Assembly (NCBI GenBank): GCA_033026295.1
Contig: CM065187.1
Coordinates: 1,975,388 to 2,039,387 of the forward strand
DNA: 64,000 nt
Source: Channa striata
Taxonomy: Eukaryota > Chordata > Actinopteri > Anabantiformes > Channidae
Direction: 5' to 3'
Made by a program: the position numbers and the translations under genes. A model generated the notes under the pieces. The model did not search any database. It had not been told where the DNA came from and worked only from the letters and a program-made list of their open reading frames with translations. Positions 1 through 12,511 of this stretch are shown here, one piece after another (the stretch's first letter is position 1; each line of letters begins with the position of its first letter).

Positions 1-478
1 CCAAACGGGAAGTTTAAACTTGTTCCAAAAATGACAACACCATGGCTGCATATGTTAGCAGACATTCCACCGTGAAAACTGAACAAAAAAAAAAACATTT
101 TTGGTGCTCTGCTGAAATATGTATATTTTGAAGTTACGATGCTGTAGAGAGTCCTAACGGAATGTCATTTATAACCTATTTTTGGTATTATGTTGAAACA
201 TATGTTCTGTGTATATTCGCAGCCAAACAAATCCTCTTCAGCATTTCACACAGTCACTCTCGTTTGTGCAGCGTTTAGTCTGTTGTGTCTTTTTGCAATT
301 TTCATTTGTTTTACATTGTGTGTGAAGCATCTACTGTTTTATACTCTAGGCTAAATAAAAAATATTACATGGACAAATTTAACCTCGTTAATGAAATCTG
401 GATATCAAAGAAAGATTCCTGCTTTGACCTTAAAGACGTTAACTGGTGGTTAAATGATCATTGTTTCATTTGAATTAT

Positions 479-643
479 TAGATTCTCCACAGTATATATA
501 TGGACGTTCTAACAGAGGACATGAGGTCAGCTGGTGTCAGAGAGGAAGGTGCTCAGGATAGAGTGAGGTGGAAACGGATGATTCGCTGTGGCGACCCCTG
601 ATGGGAAAAGCCCGAAGAGAAGTAGTAGTAGATTCTCCACAGT
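479..643 (+). mobile_element. 5'-truncated LINE 3'-end insertion with 15-bp target-site duplication
   Basis: The 15-mer TAGATTCTCCACAGT occurs at 479-493 and again at 629-643. Between the copies is a sequence resembling the 3' end of a common teleost LINE, including the phrases GGAAACGGATGATTCGCTG and TGGCGACCCCTGATGGGAAA, and ending in an AGT-type simple repeat (about 617-630). A perfect long target-site duplication around a short 3' LINE fragment is the mark of target-primed reverse transcription with heavy 5' truncation. The family name is not assigned. It lies just downstream of the kinase gene's putative poly(A) signal. Confidence 0.75.
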
Positions 644-715
644 CTCATCTCATACAAAACACTTCTGAGAAAATCCAAATTTAATATTTATAAACAAGTT
701 AAACACATTCCTTCT

Positions 716-1086
716 TTTATTGGACAAATTGTCTTCATAAAACCTTGCCACTTGCCAACATTAGTTTGTTTAAGGCCCGTTTGGCTGCTGCATTACTTTA
801 AATGTAGGAATTCAGCTTCACACTTCATGTTATTTGCATTAAAATTCAAGTAGCTGACAAAAATCTGCTTTTTAAAAATGGTGTTTGTGCAGGAGCACAG
901 CTAAAAAAAAAGTTTAAGACATCCGTTTTACCAGAGAACAGATAAACTAACAAGTGCTAACAGTTTTTTTTTTAGTGCAGGTTAACTACACAAGAAACAT
1001 GCTATGCTGTGGTTTAAATGGCCCACGGAGCTGCTTCCGTTGTCCTTTGATGCTACATGGATGGATGGTCTTTGCTTTGAGTGTCT
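716..1086 (-). other. Putative 3' UTR and poly(A) signal of the GRK gene
   Basis: Downstream (minus strand) of the GRK stop codon at 1087-1089 there is an AATAAA on the minus strand (TTTATT at 716-721). No competing ORF lies between. The assignment as 3' UTR is inferred from position only. Confidence 0.4.
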
Positions 1087-4000
1087 TTAAATCAGTCTCT
1101 GTGCTGGGACGACCAGTCCTGACTTCATGTAATGGTCATTGGACACCAGATTTTGTTTGGCCTCATCTGATGAATCTGGAGGCTGCTGCTGGAGGAGAGG
1201 AAGATGCGTTACACTTTCGCAGCTGTTCTCACACACACACACACTTTAAGAAATGAGAGACTCACGTTTTTGCGCAAGAGTCTTTTCAGCAGGCCCCGTT
1301 TGGGGCTCCCGGGCGCCTGCGTCCAGTCCAGGTCTGGTGTTCGAGATCCGTCGGGGTTGAAAACATTCAGCTCCTTGAAACATCCCGTCTCTATAATCTG
1401 CACGCGATAAAAAGGAGGCAACAGGAAGTTTGTCTGCAGATTCAACTGATTTAGCATAAAAACAATGAGCGTACCTCGTTTTGCCAGGCTATAGGAACAC
1501 TGCCCGTGTTGAACTTGGAGTAGAAGCTGGTGTCCGTCTGGTCCAGAACGACTCCCTTCACTGTAGAAAACTCATCAATGTCTTGCACATCGCTGCAGTA
1601 CACCTGTCTGGGCTAGAGGAGGAACCGCAAAAGCCCTGAGCACAGACCTAAATTCAGTCTTTCAAAATTCAGTGTAGCTTTTACTTATTTTGGAGTCTTT
1701 GAAAATGCCTTATAGCATTTTATTTAGTAAAGTAAAAGTACAGCTTCACTTTCATTTTAAAGGACATTAGACCTCCCGTCTCCTGTGCAGGACCCCCGAC
1801 TGTACATTTGTAGTGGTTTTGCATCTTGTAACTAGGCTCTGTGACTTTCGATCATCAACAGTTACAGACAAATGAAGAAAAAATGTGTTGGGTTAAAGCA
1901 GCTTCAATGCAAAGTGATCACTCTAAACATCTTGGTAATAATTTGCATTGAAGATTCCCTCGAAGGGGACACATGCCAAAGTGTAAATCGTTAGGCTACT
2001 TACATTCGGTTTAAATGGAGGATCAACCAGTCCTGCCTCCAGCATCCTGAAGTTGATGTTCCGGAAGAAGGGGTGCGATTGTACTTCTTTCCCGTTCGAT
2101 CCTTGGCAGCCCAGCCTCTGTTTCGGGTCTTTCGTCAGCAACTGCGGTTCAATGTGGAAAATACGTTAATTTGCTGAATTAATGGAAAATGGAATTGCAC
2201 CGTTTGAGTTTTAAGACGGTTCTGAAGAACTCACCAAACAGCACAGTTCTTTCACCATCCTGCTGAACTTGTCGCTGTATTCCTCCTGCTCTGTCTGGAT
2301 CCGTCTCTCCATCTCTGAGGCTTTCGGGTGCTCTCCTCGCGCCCTTAACGGGGGCTGCCCCGCCGTCATTTCGTAGATCAGGCACCCGAGGCCCCACCAG
2401 TCTGCGCTCATCCCATAACTCTCGTTGCTGATCACCTCGGGAGCTGGAATTAATGTGCAAGTCAGCAGCAGCCTGATAATGGTGCAACAATTGTGTGTAC
2501 GTGTAGGTGTTGCTTGTAGGGTTTCCGTCCTGCAGGTCAAACGTTTCACGTATGCAGTGAATTGAAAGTTTGATCTCTAGTAACCGTTCGTGAAGCAACT
2601 TGTACTTAATTTTAGTTTGTCCAATACTTTGTTTGATGACCAAACGCCGTCAGTATAACTGTGTGTGACCATGTGAACTTAAGTCTCTCTGTAGATCAGT
2701 GTGAGCTGCCGTGCGTACGTACCCATATACCCCAGTGTGCCCACCCTGCCTCGCACCAGGCCCTTCTCTGACAGCCTCACAGCCAGACCCAGGTCGGAGA
2801 TGCGGATGTGCCCTGGAGGTAACGAACAGGAAAAACAAACATCCACTCAACTGGTTTTATGGTTATTTTTTCCCTTTTGATGACGCACTTTCCCTTGTTG
2901 CCCTCTGACTTCCTGCAGCACTTGCTCCTTTTTCTTGGAACTAATACAACGAGAATCTGACAGCTAAATAATCTAGCCACTAATTTTTAATTACTGGGGA
3001 ACGTTAAACATAGGCGGTGACTGGGCTCCAAACATGCTGCCAACAATAAAGGAATGGCTAAAGAGGTTTCTTAAAATAGACACCGCGCCTGATTCCCACA
3101 GGCTTTTCACTTCCTTAAGCCGCTTTTTGTCAAAATACCATCAGCTCAGCTTCCTTCTCAAGAACAGGTGGCTGAGTGATCAACTGTCAGAACTTGATCG
3201 CTTATCTTTCCAGTCATTCACACTGATTTGGCGACTAAAAATATCCGCGCCTTGTTCTGTCTGCGCCCTGTGGAATCTAACTTTCTTAGAGTGCACTGGT
3301 TGAGTTATTCATGGCCCCACTAAAACACACGCACGGAGACGTTTGTGGTCACGCTTACCATTGTCGTCCAGGAGAATGTTTTCTGGTTTCATATCCCTGC
3401 AAGATCAAACACAACGTTGGCGTCAGTGCGTCACGCAGCTCGGATGTGATTTAATCATGTGTGCGTCGCCACTCGCCTGTATAGTATTGACTTCTGGTGG
3501 AGGTGCATCAAACCGCAGCAGACTTCGGCAGCATAAAAACGGACTCTCTCTTTGTCCAGGCCGGGTTCTCCGATGTTATAAATGTGATACCTCAGGTCGC
3601 CGCCGCTCATCATGGTCAACACCATGCAGAGGGCGTGCTTGGTCTCATAGGCGTAAGCCAGACTCACCTAAGAGGAGAGCGAGGAAGTCAACGTCTTTCT
3701 TGTAACGTCACAAGAAACACTTTCTGAAGTGCAAATATTTAGTCTTAGACCTAAATTTGGTTTTCTGCACAATAAACTGGCTCAGGTGCTCGTCAGATCA
3801 AGGACAAAGAAACTTCACTCGATGGTGAGTGTTTGTCTTCCAAACATTCCAAACTGAGCTGAACGTATGGAGACGAAATCACAAAAAGGTTCAGGCCTCA
3901 GCCGTGACACTTTCACTTTTGCAATTGTAAATAGTTCAAGAGTATTAATAGACCCATTATTTGCACAATACGGCCTCTAACTATTGCTTATATTTGTCGC

Positions 4001-7000
4001 TCTGAGTATTCGTAGCAGCTGGATGGTTTAAGACCGAGTCAGAATAATCCGGTGTGTGTTCGTGTAAACGGTTTTAACACTTTCACTGCAACAGTTAGTT
4101 TAGGCTGTGCAGACAACAGGACCCGTTTTCCATGGTAGGTGGACAGTAAAAACCACCGTATTACCAGACGTGGCCTTTATGGTTATCAAACCTTTGGGGA
4201 GCAGACAGAAAATAAGGATTCAAATTTTTTAAAAAAAGCACAGCTGTTGCAATCTCACCACAAATCGACTGTCCAGGTCTTCCAGTAACTGTTTCTCATT
4301 GAGAGCCATGGTCTCTCCCCTCCTCTTCTTCACATGGGTCTTTTCCAGCTTCTTGCAGGCGTACATCATACCTGTGGCTCGCACCTGACAAGCCCACACC
4401 TGGGGAGGAAACCAAGCGCTCACTATGAACTGATCCTACCGTCACGTCACATCCAAGTTATTTTATTTGGACAACATGTGTCTAAGATTTTTAGGCCCAA
4501 ACAAAATTACTTCAGTTTTATCAATAACTTCAGTTTTATCATGCACACATTTGAGATCAGTACAGAAAGGACCTTTATTCTCTGAAGTGTCTCAAAAACA
4601 CTTGGGACCCTTTTCCACTTCATCTCAACCTGTTTTAAAGGAGCTTGGGCTCAGAGGATGCGGCAGAAGTTCTGAATCTTTTTTTGATTCAAGAAGACAG
4701 GAATCTTTTTGAGTTTTAACATTTGTGGCTCCAGTTTAGTTCTTTCCGTTAGTTGTGTGAAAAAAAACATAATTTTTCTGAAACGTTAAATTTAGTTAGA
4801 TGTTAGTTGTATTTGCTGAGGTTTTGAGATGTCTGTCACTTTTACTGGAACTGCTTTCTCCAGGAGAAAGCATCTCGACAAAAACTGTTGACAACAAGAG
4901 TCCAGAAGAACAGGTTTCTAGGAAGACCTGATTCTTTAAGAGAGCTGCGAATGAAGGCAGAAATCTCCAGCACATATAGCGTGTTATGAAAGCAAATGAA
5001 ATGGAAAGCAAAAGTATCTGAGCAAAGGAATCTGTGAGGTAATCACCTGGGGAGTTTTTCAGTTAACAGGTGTGTCTTGTAAAGAGGTGGGATCGTGTGT
5101 TTGACACCGTCAGTTGTGTTGTGCTGAGGCAGTGTTGGCATACAGCATAATAACCGTGGTGGGCCTACGCTACCGAGACCTACACAACGACAAGAGCTAA
5201 GTGAAGAAAAACGACAGTCCAACATCACTTTTGGCACATGAAGCTCAGTCCGCGTGGAGAAGTTAAGTACAGTCGAGGTTCTGTTCTTAAGTACTGTACT
5301 GTAACTCGCGAAGTTACAGTACAGTACCGCCGCGGTGATGCCGATTCCCAAGTTGCAGAGCGAAGAAAGTGTAATAAGACGGTTGGCAAAACATTTCACT
5401 TCACTTCCTCCTGCAGTCACCAAGTGTGTGCAATGAAAAGGAGGAGCGTGACGGGAGCGGGCCTTACCTCTCCGAACCCTCCTTTCCCCAGTAGTCTGTA
5501 CTGTCTGAACGCCTGCTTGGTGATCGGCTGCCTTGAGGGGAAACACACATTCGTTCAGCGATTGCAGTGGCGTGTGTCAGCTACCAGCAGATAAACCAGC
5601 CAGTCAACTAAGCTCCAATCCCGCCTGCATTCTGTTTTATTTGTTACTGTCACACTGACCTCTCCACCATCTTCCACTGTAGGAAGCGATCAAAAAACAT
5701 GCTCTCCATGTACTGCGTGAAGGGCTCTCCGCTGAGGTACTTGTCCAGGTCTCTGAAGCACGAAACAGTGACGGTAGTCGTTATTTACTGGAAACCCGAC
5801 ACGCCTAGAACCAGAAGGAGCATGTGTGTGTGTGTGGACTCACTCTCTGCAGTCACGAAAGACGTCGGCGCAGGGGTCGAGCTCCAGGTTGTGGATGCAG
5901 CTCTGCTCGTGCTTCATCGCAAAGGACACGCACTGATTGGACTGAGGGGACATGAATGTGAGACAGAAGTGATCACTTCCTGTTATTGCAGGTCCCTTCG
6001 CCAGCATTGAGCGTATTAAACTGCTATAAAGATGATTGTAAAACGGTGAGAATAAGAACTAAAAACACGTATATTGAGGCAGTGACGACATTTGCGACAC
6101 GTTTCTCGTGTAGTCAGTCACCTGTCTCGTGAGAAATCTCTGAATGATGCTGGTGCCAAAATCTTTCCTCTGCTCGTCCGACTTTGTCTCAAAGACGTCC
6201 TGTGAAAAAGGAGACGAAAGGAAATACTGAAGTGCATGTTCAGAAATGAAGTACGGGTCAGTTCTTCAAATAGATGATCAACAGGCATTTGAAAAATGAT
6301 AGCAATCTCTAATTTCAGCCCTGCAAGACACACGGTGTCATTACGGTGTCTTTAGCCAAGTCAAATTCATAACCACAGTTAAAAACGTGAATGGCTGATT
6401 ATAAAAGCAACACACTGATTTACCTTTCATCTTTTGATATGATGAAAGGAAACATTCAGATGACAAACTAAGCTGCCGATTTTTCCCTTTTTTTGCCTCT
6501 GGGTGACTAAGATCTGTAGGTAACTGGGTTGTCAGGTCTGATGCTCGTATCCTGCTCAGAGAGTTTTTTTATTCCCACAAGTATAAACAAGTCAGATGTT
6601 TGTCATTCTCACTCCACGTGTGTGGATCTACATCTGCTTCCTTTCTAATCTTTGGCTCTTCGCCTGCCATCAAAACAGTCACATCTCAGTTCATATTTTT
6701 TTTATGACCCTTTATGTCACGTCCGGCGACAACGAACAGGGAGAAGATCAACAACTAATGAGTGAGTGTCACATTCTTAGACTTTTATGAAGAAGCTTCT
6801 GTTCAACTCAACATTGAGCGGTTTGTCCAGTCTCTTATTTACAGTACGTCCACAGAGGAGCCATATACATGTCAATAACACGTATATTAAATTCACATTG
6901 TGATTGTGACAATTAAAATGGTTAAGGCCTGTCATGTGAATGTAGCTGTTATTCAGGTTTCACTTTAAATACATTTTACTTAGTTGCTTTACTTACTTTG

Positions 7001-10000
7001 AGTGGACGTGTTTTTTTAAAGTCAATTATTAACGTTTTATTCATTTTTTGTGAGCTTTGGGTTTGTCCCATATATTACTCACATGCAACTTTTATCCATC
7101 CATCATTTCTCTTTAAAGGCCTTTCCTGTTCTGGGTCTTAGGGACACAGGAGCCTAGAGGCAGGCTCCACCCTGGACAGGCCTCCACTGTATCTCAGGGA
7201 CACAGGCAGACAACCATTCACGCTCAACCATTCACGCTCAACCATTCGCATCTACGGGCAATTTGGAGCTTCGAACCAGGAACCACTGAACTCACAGCGC
7301 TGCAGTCATGCAACAGTGTAATACAATATTTCCTCCTAGTTTTTCCTCCCATCTTGTTGTGACAGACGTGACGCTACTTGCACGGCCACGTGTAAATATT
7401 TAGACGGTAACAGCACTTTCAGCCCGGTGGTACCAAACGCTCCGTAACGCCGTCCTTATGGTTTTCATTGAAGACTTGTAGTCACGTGTGCCCCCTCTCT
7501 TTGTTACTGTAGAAGTACTAAAGCCAGATTGTACCAAAGCATCCTGGAGGGATATGTAGCTCTGCAGATCAGGCCGGCTCCAACAGAAGAGCTGAAACAG
7601 TTTCTTGCCGATGGGCTGCTTCACACACAGACTATAGTAGTCTCGCTCTGACGGAGAGAATGAGATATGGTATGAAAGCATTCACCAAACCGTGACACGT
7701 GCTGAGTTAGGAGACACATGCATGCACACACCTATGGCCGCGGCCAGGTCCATACACTGACTGATGTGAGGAAAGCGAAGCATCTCTCTCCATTTACAGC
7801 TCCTGCCTTTACTCCCTCCACCTGCACACAGCAGCAGCAGCAGCAGTCAGACAAATTGTGGCGGAAGAGGCAAAAGCTCTGCATTTACTCTAGTTAAGCT
7901 TTATTCATTCAGGAAGTTTCCCTGGGACCCAAAGTGAAGAGACCTGAAAACAACGTACACAGGTTACAGCACAGGAAGGCACGACACAATAATAACCTTC
8001 CAAAACAGATATTACTGTTGATATGAAGTTATCTTTCAAATTCTTTCGGCTTCGAGCCCCATCGCAGCTCCTTGCTGCAGTCAGGTGCATAGTACCCAAA
8101 ACCAGTCTTCCCTAATTCACAGTTGGTATGAGGAACCGTGAAAGCCAGTTTCTTTTGTGATCTGCTGGAACATCTTACAACAAATAGGCTTAATTGGCAA
8201 CGGGTCAGACAAAGAGCAGCCTACAGTTAGGACGGGGCGAGGTGCATCGCTCTGGGAAAATACTTCAACAGCTGAAGAATAATAGGAGCTTGGAAGTAAT
8301 TTGTGCCTTACGCCACTTAGATCCAATTAAGTTCAACTTTATTGTCATTACACGTGTACGAGTACAAGGCCACGGAATGCGGCTTAGCATCTACCCAGAC
8401 GTGCATTAGGCAGACAGGACAGACAGATGGGAGTAGCGTGGACATAATGTACAGATGAACGATGGTTATTAGTCTCAGCCGGAACTATAACCATTATTTA
8501 CAAGTCAGTGTGTCCCGAACAGGTCACGGTTAAAAGGTCAGAGAATCTGGAGAAATGTTTATTGACGAGGCCAAAAACCTTTAAAATCACGTGGTGGTGG
8601 TCCTCAGGCCTTTTAACGTAGTTAGTAATTTGATCGTATTGATCCTTATGTGCATCTAGGTGTTAAAACTTCAGCATCCAACGAAACAGCCAATCATCAA
8701 CGGCGTCACCTTCTCGCCACGGGGACCGTGAGGTGAACCTAACCGTCGGAAATCATCCCTCTTGAGTCTTGTTATCAGAGCACAGGTGAAGAAACCAGCC
8801 CAGCGTGTGTGATGGTCTGGAGGGGCGTTAATGTGAAACTTATTAATGCGAAGGCTCCATTAATACTGACTGAGCGACACTAAGCCCAACCACATTCTGC
8901 CTGAGCTACAACAGCGCGGCCTAATTCAAAATGTGTGGCACATAATTATACAGCAGAAAACTGACAAAACCTGTAGAGTCACGTGTCCCTTTTTTAACCT
9001 TTTGATGGATTCAAATTAAAATGTTCCGTTTGTGCTATTTACAGTCACAAATATGTTCCACGAGGTTCTGTTCTTATTTACAGTTTGCAGCCTTTGGCAG
9101 CAGGTTGTGTAACACGGCGTTACCTGTCTGCAGGAACAAATCAGCGCTAGAGTCTGCAGCATGAGCACACAGGACCATAAAAACGTATGGATATGTGGTA
9201 TGACGGTTCGAATATTGTTTCTTCTGCTTTCAAAGAAGAACCCGGATTTGTCATCCGTTTCGAATTTCACTTTTTGAAGTTGATGTTCTGAAAAATGGTC
9301 AGGAGCCATCTGTTCTACAGCTGCATGTTAGAGATGAATGTGTATTCAACATGTTCATATGTTTGTGATCTAAAACTGTGCAGCAACATTTGATCCATCA
9401 CTTTTTAAAAATCACCAGATTTGAAGATTCAGCAATTCACACAGCTAATGCGGGGAAGGCCGGAGGTAATGGATCCGTCCAAGCACTCGGGTAAAGTACA
9501 AGTGTCTGTGTTTATAGACTCACATTCCACAGCAGGTCAGACGGGACGGTGAAAATCAAGTGTGACCCACAGTGGCTGCGTGTGGTGTCCTGGCTCGTCA
9601 GGTTTCACTGTGAATGAGCTATAAATAGCTCTGAGAACAGGTAAGCGGAGCCTGTGGGGCAACATTACTCTGCAGCTTACGTTCAAAGATGAAAAAAAAC
9701 AGCTGAACTTCCAGATTACATCTGAACACGTGTTCTATGAGGACACGCTCTCTGTACATCCACCCAGACTGACCCCGACTCCCACCGAACCTGCCGCTGC
9801 GGGAAACGTAAACTGGCGTGGGCACGAATTTGATTTCAAAAAGTGCAGCCAGTGCAGCTCTGCCGCTAATCTGCAACCGGTGTCATCATCAGCATTCTTC
9901 ATCATTTGACACCGTGTTGTTTAGGGAAGTCGCTGTCCTCCAACCACCCAACCAAGTGTCTACACAGGCGATTCTGACAAAGGATTCATTGTGATGGGTG

Positions 10001-10162
10001 AAAGAAAAGCCGGTTACTAGAGTTTAAAGCCCTGCATGCGACATTTAGATCAATTTAATTTGTTTAACTCTGGAAATTTAGAACGAGGCATGAAAAGAGA
10101 AAAGTCTTACCTTCTCTGGCTTTGATGAGAGCGCTGTTTGCCACCATGCTTTCAATCTCCAT
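1087..10162 (-). CDS. grk5l: G-protein-coupled receptor kinase, GRK4/5/6 subfamily (grk5-like), complete
   Basis: Ser/Thr kinase that phosphorylates activated GPCRs at the plasma membrane, starting arrestin-dependent desensitisation. Minus-strand coding exons in transcript order: 10162-10111, 7821-7732, 7647-7535, 6199-6122, 5941-5844, 5752-5660, 5531-5468, 4399-4259, 3667-3477, 3396-3359, 2812-2723, 2443-2235, 2141-2004, 1612-1475, 1397-1266, 1188-1087. They sum to 1767 nt, or 588 aa, close to human GRK5 (590). The start MEIESMVANSALIKARE is the conserved receptor-docking N-terminus. The RGS-homology domain spans about 45-175. The ATP loop GKGGFGE is at 190-196, the ATP-binding Lys in YACKKL at about 212, the catalytic loop YRDMKPEN (Asp about 308) and DLG about 326. 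The C-tail carries the membrane-binding basic helix KRGLLKRLLRKN. The intron after YR has a GC donor. The last exon (33 aa) has a NAGNAG-type acceptor. The subfamily is secure; assignment as grk5l rather than grk4 or grk6 is uncertain. Confidence 0.93.
5291..5327. repeat. Perfect 16-bp inverted repeat, 5-nt loop (GRK intron)
   Basis: GTACTGTACTGTAACT (5291-5306), loop CGCGA, then its exact reverse complement (5312-5327). It lies in the intron between the exons ending at 5468 and starting at 4399 on the minus strand. Confidence 0.9.
7105..7330 (-). repeat. Dispersed teleost repeat, antisense copy of the 18966 SINE-like family
   Basis: Contains ATCCATCCATC, CACCCTGGACAGG, CAGACAACCATTCACGC and ACGGGCAATTTGGAG, phrases that match the reverse complement of the 3' part of the repeat at 18966-19215. 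Internally, ACCATTCACGCTCA is tandemly repeated (about 7214-7245). It lies in a GRK intron. Confidence 0.6.
8328..8425. repeat. Dispersed repeat fragment (AACTTTATTGTCATTACAC type)
   Basis: The run AAGTTCAACTTTATTGTCAT followed by ...GTACAAGGCCACGGAATGC...TTAGCATCTACCCAGACGTGC resembles a repeat end seen many times in teleost genomes. The class is not assigned with certainty. It lies within the large first intron of the GRK gene (7822-10110). The rest of that intron, including 8450-10100, holds no coding or RNA feature I can support. Confidence 0.5.
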
Positions 10163-10164
10163 TG

Positions 10165-10165
<1 letters not shown>

Positions 10166-10196
<31 letters not shown>
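10166..10196. repeat. (GT)n microsatellite abutting the GRK start codon
   Basis: About 15 GT units on the plus strand; on the GRK sense strand this is a CA repeat ending 3 nt before the ATG at 10162. It therefore forms the end of the 5' UTR unless a 5' splice site intervenes. Confidence 0.9.
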
Positions 10197-10197
<1 letters not shown>

Positions 10198-11647
10198 CTA
10201 ACAGCTGTTCCCGTCTATCTGTTCCAGCTCGCAGCACATCAAGTCCTAATGCACCGACTGTGCATCAGCAGCCACAAGGAAGAGCAGTCCAGTTGGTCGA
10301 GTTGAAGTAATGAGGTGTGTCTAACCTGCAGTGCCTGACTCACTAATCAACCTGATGCAGGTTTTTGCAGTTTTTGTGTGACGCCACAGTCCAACAGCCA
10401 CTCCCTCATAACAGAGGCGGGACAGACGCCGTAACGAGCTGTCGCATAAGTCGTCACTCACCGTCAGGTTTGTGCATAAGTGACACTTCTGTATTAGACA
10501 ATCACAGGCGTTTCAAGGGGCAAGGCTGGGACGGAGATGGAGCCAGGCGCTGGAGGCCTGAGTGATGGAGGCTTACATGAAGGCGAGAACATGATGGGCA
10601 GGTGCAGGCGGAGACACAGGCAGCGAGAGCAGCACGATTGGAAGATGTTTCACCGTGTGCACCACGTCTGCACACTCAGAGGCCATTTTTTAAAAAGTTC
10701 ACTTCATTCTGCTTGACCGAGCCTCCGACCGCAGGTCAGGAAAGTGCAACGAATCAAGACTTTCACTAGAGTCTCTCTCCCAGCTCGACCGCCACACACG
10801 TCCCAGGACGATCAGTTATTCATACAGCACATATTACATCACCTCTTAACCACTGACTGCTGAGTTCCGCTCCAGCAACCGTGATCGCAACAAGATAAGT
10901 GGTTTAGACATTAGAAGGATGGATTATTAATAATATTCAAATGTGTCTATAAAGTTGAAAAAGCAGTACTGCAGTTTCCAAAGGTATTAATTAAAGAGTT
11001 AAATTCAAATGAAAGCTAAAGTGGAGATGTTTCATCCTTTGGTTGTTTGCAACTAATTTGATTATTTTATTGATCATTTAAGTGTTTCTCTAACAATTAA
11101 TTACTTAATTACTGCTTCTTTATTTGAATTAATTGTATGTGTATGTGTATGTGAGTGTATGTATTTTGGCTGCTGCTGGAATAAAACAAAAAATTGATAA
11201 AGTCACTTCACAAGTGAGGAAATATGAAGATTATTAATTATTGCTGTTAACAGGGTTTAGACTCGTTATTTTGAAGAACATGCTTCTGCGCTGTGCTCAG
11301 CTGACCTCTTGGCCTCTGTAAATATGAATACATATGCAGCACTTTTTACAGCAGGTTCAATGCTGACACCTGGTGGAAGAAAATCAGTTTTTGTCCGTTT
11401 ATGACGAAGATGATGGTCAATCCATCGACCAGAACATGACCTGCAAAAACAAAAGAGTCTCACGTTAAAGGTTTAAATGGAACAGATTTTAACTTGGATT
11501 TAATCTAAATTACACAGCACGTTCACACTACAGCATATGCATCAACTGTAGATACATGTGTAAAAATCTGTTAAATAATTATTATAAGTTGTGGTATATA
11601 ATATCATAAGTATAATACATATGTATTTTTGTGTGTGTATGTGTATG

Positions 11648-11681
<34 letters not shown>

Positions 11682-12509
11682 TAGCAAAAACAGTTTGACA
11701 AATATACAGGGTAATTTATAGAAAACTATATGGAAGATAAATGGAAATAACACTTTGATTGCACAGGAAGTCAGCTTCTGGAGGGAGGGGCACCACTTTT
11801 GATAATGGTTCGTCACTGAGGAGATTAAAACACTATAAAGCTTCAACGACAGCAACGACATTAACGTGAGTTTTCTTATTTAGGTGCACAGCCTTCAGTA
11901 TGTGACGCTCCCTTCCAGCTTCAGCGTTCATGCATCGAGTTTCTGGCCTGTGATCGACTGCGTTGAGGAGCAGCTGAGCAAGTTACACGGGGCCTTTGAA
12001 CAGACGTTAAAAACTTTTCGGTCCATTTGTCCTTGAGGGCTCCTGGCAGACGTGGACTCTGGATGCTCCACGGAGACCGCCCTGCCTGCAGCTGGAGGTC
12101 GTGCTGGTAGAATGTGACCTGCTCCACTTTTTGCCCACTAGTTTGAATTCAGCCTCTGTGTCTTTTCACTGACGGTTTGTTGCTTCATGTGTCTCTCGGC
12201 TTTGAATGTGTCCTGCTCAAAGACTGTGGCTTCATTTTATTTGTCACAACTAATTATATTATGTTATGTGTCCAAACTGGGGGCGGGACGACGCATGGAC
12301 GTAAATCGTGCGCACATATACAATTAATATGCAGTTTACTAAACCTTTAAAAAAGATTAAAACCTTTGAAAAATCCTTTCATTTCGGTCAAACATTCATT
12401 CATTTTCTGAATGTTCCACCCTATTTCGAGCATGTGCCCCCAATGAAACATTTTTCTAAATCGGCCCCTGAGAATTGAAGGGAAGATCAGTTTCTGCCAG
12501 AAGAAAAAC
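10197..12509. other. Gene-free stretch upstream of the GRK gene
   Basis: No ORF with recognisable family features and no exon-like phase-consistent segments were found. It presumably includes the GRK promoter, but no TATA box or CpG island stands out. A mixed (TA)n(GA)n simple repeat lies at about 11645-11681. Confidence 0.6.
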
Positions 12510-12511
12510 TA

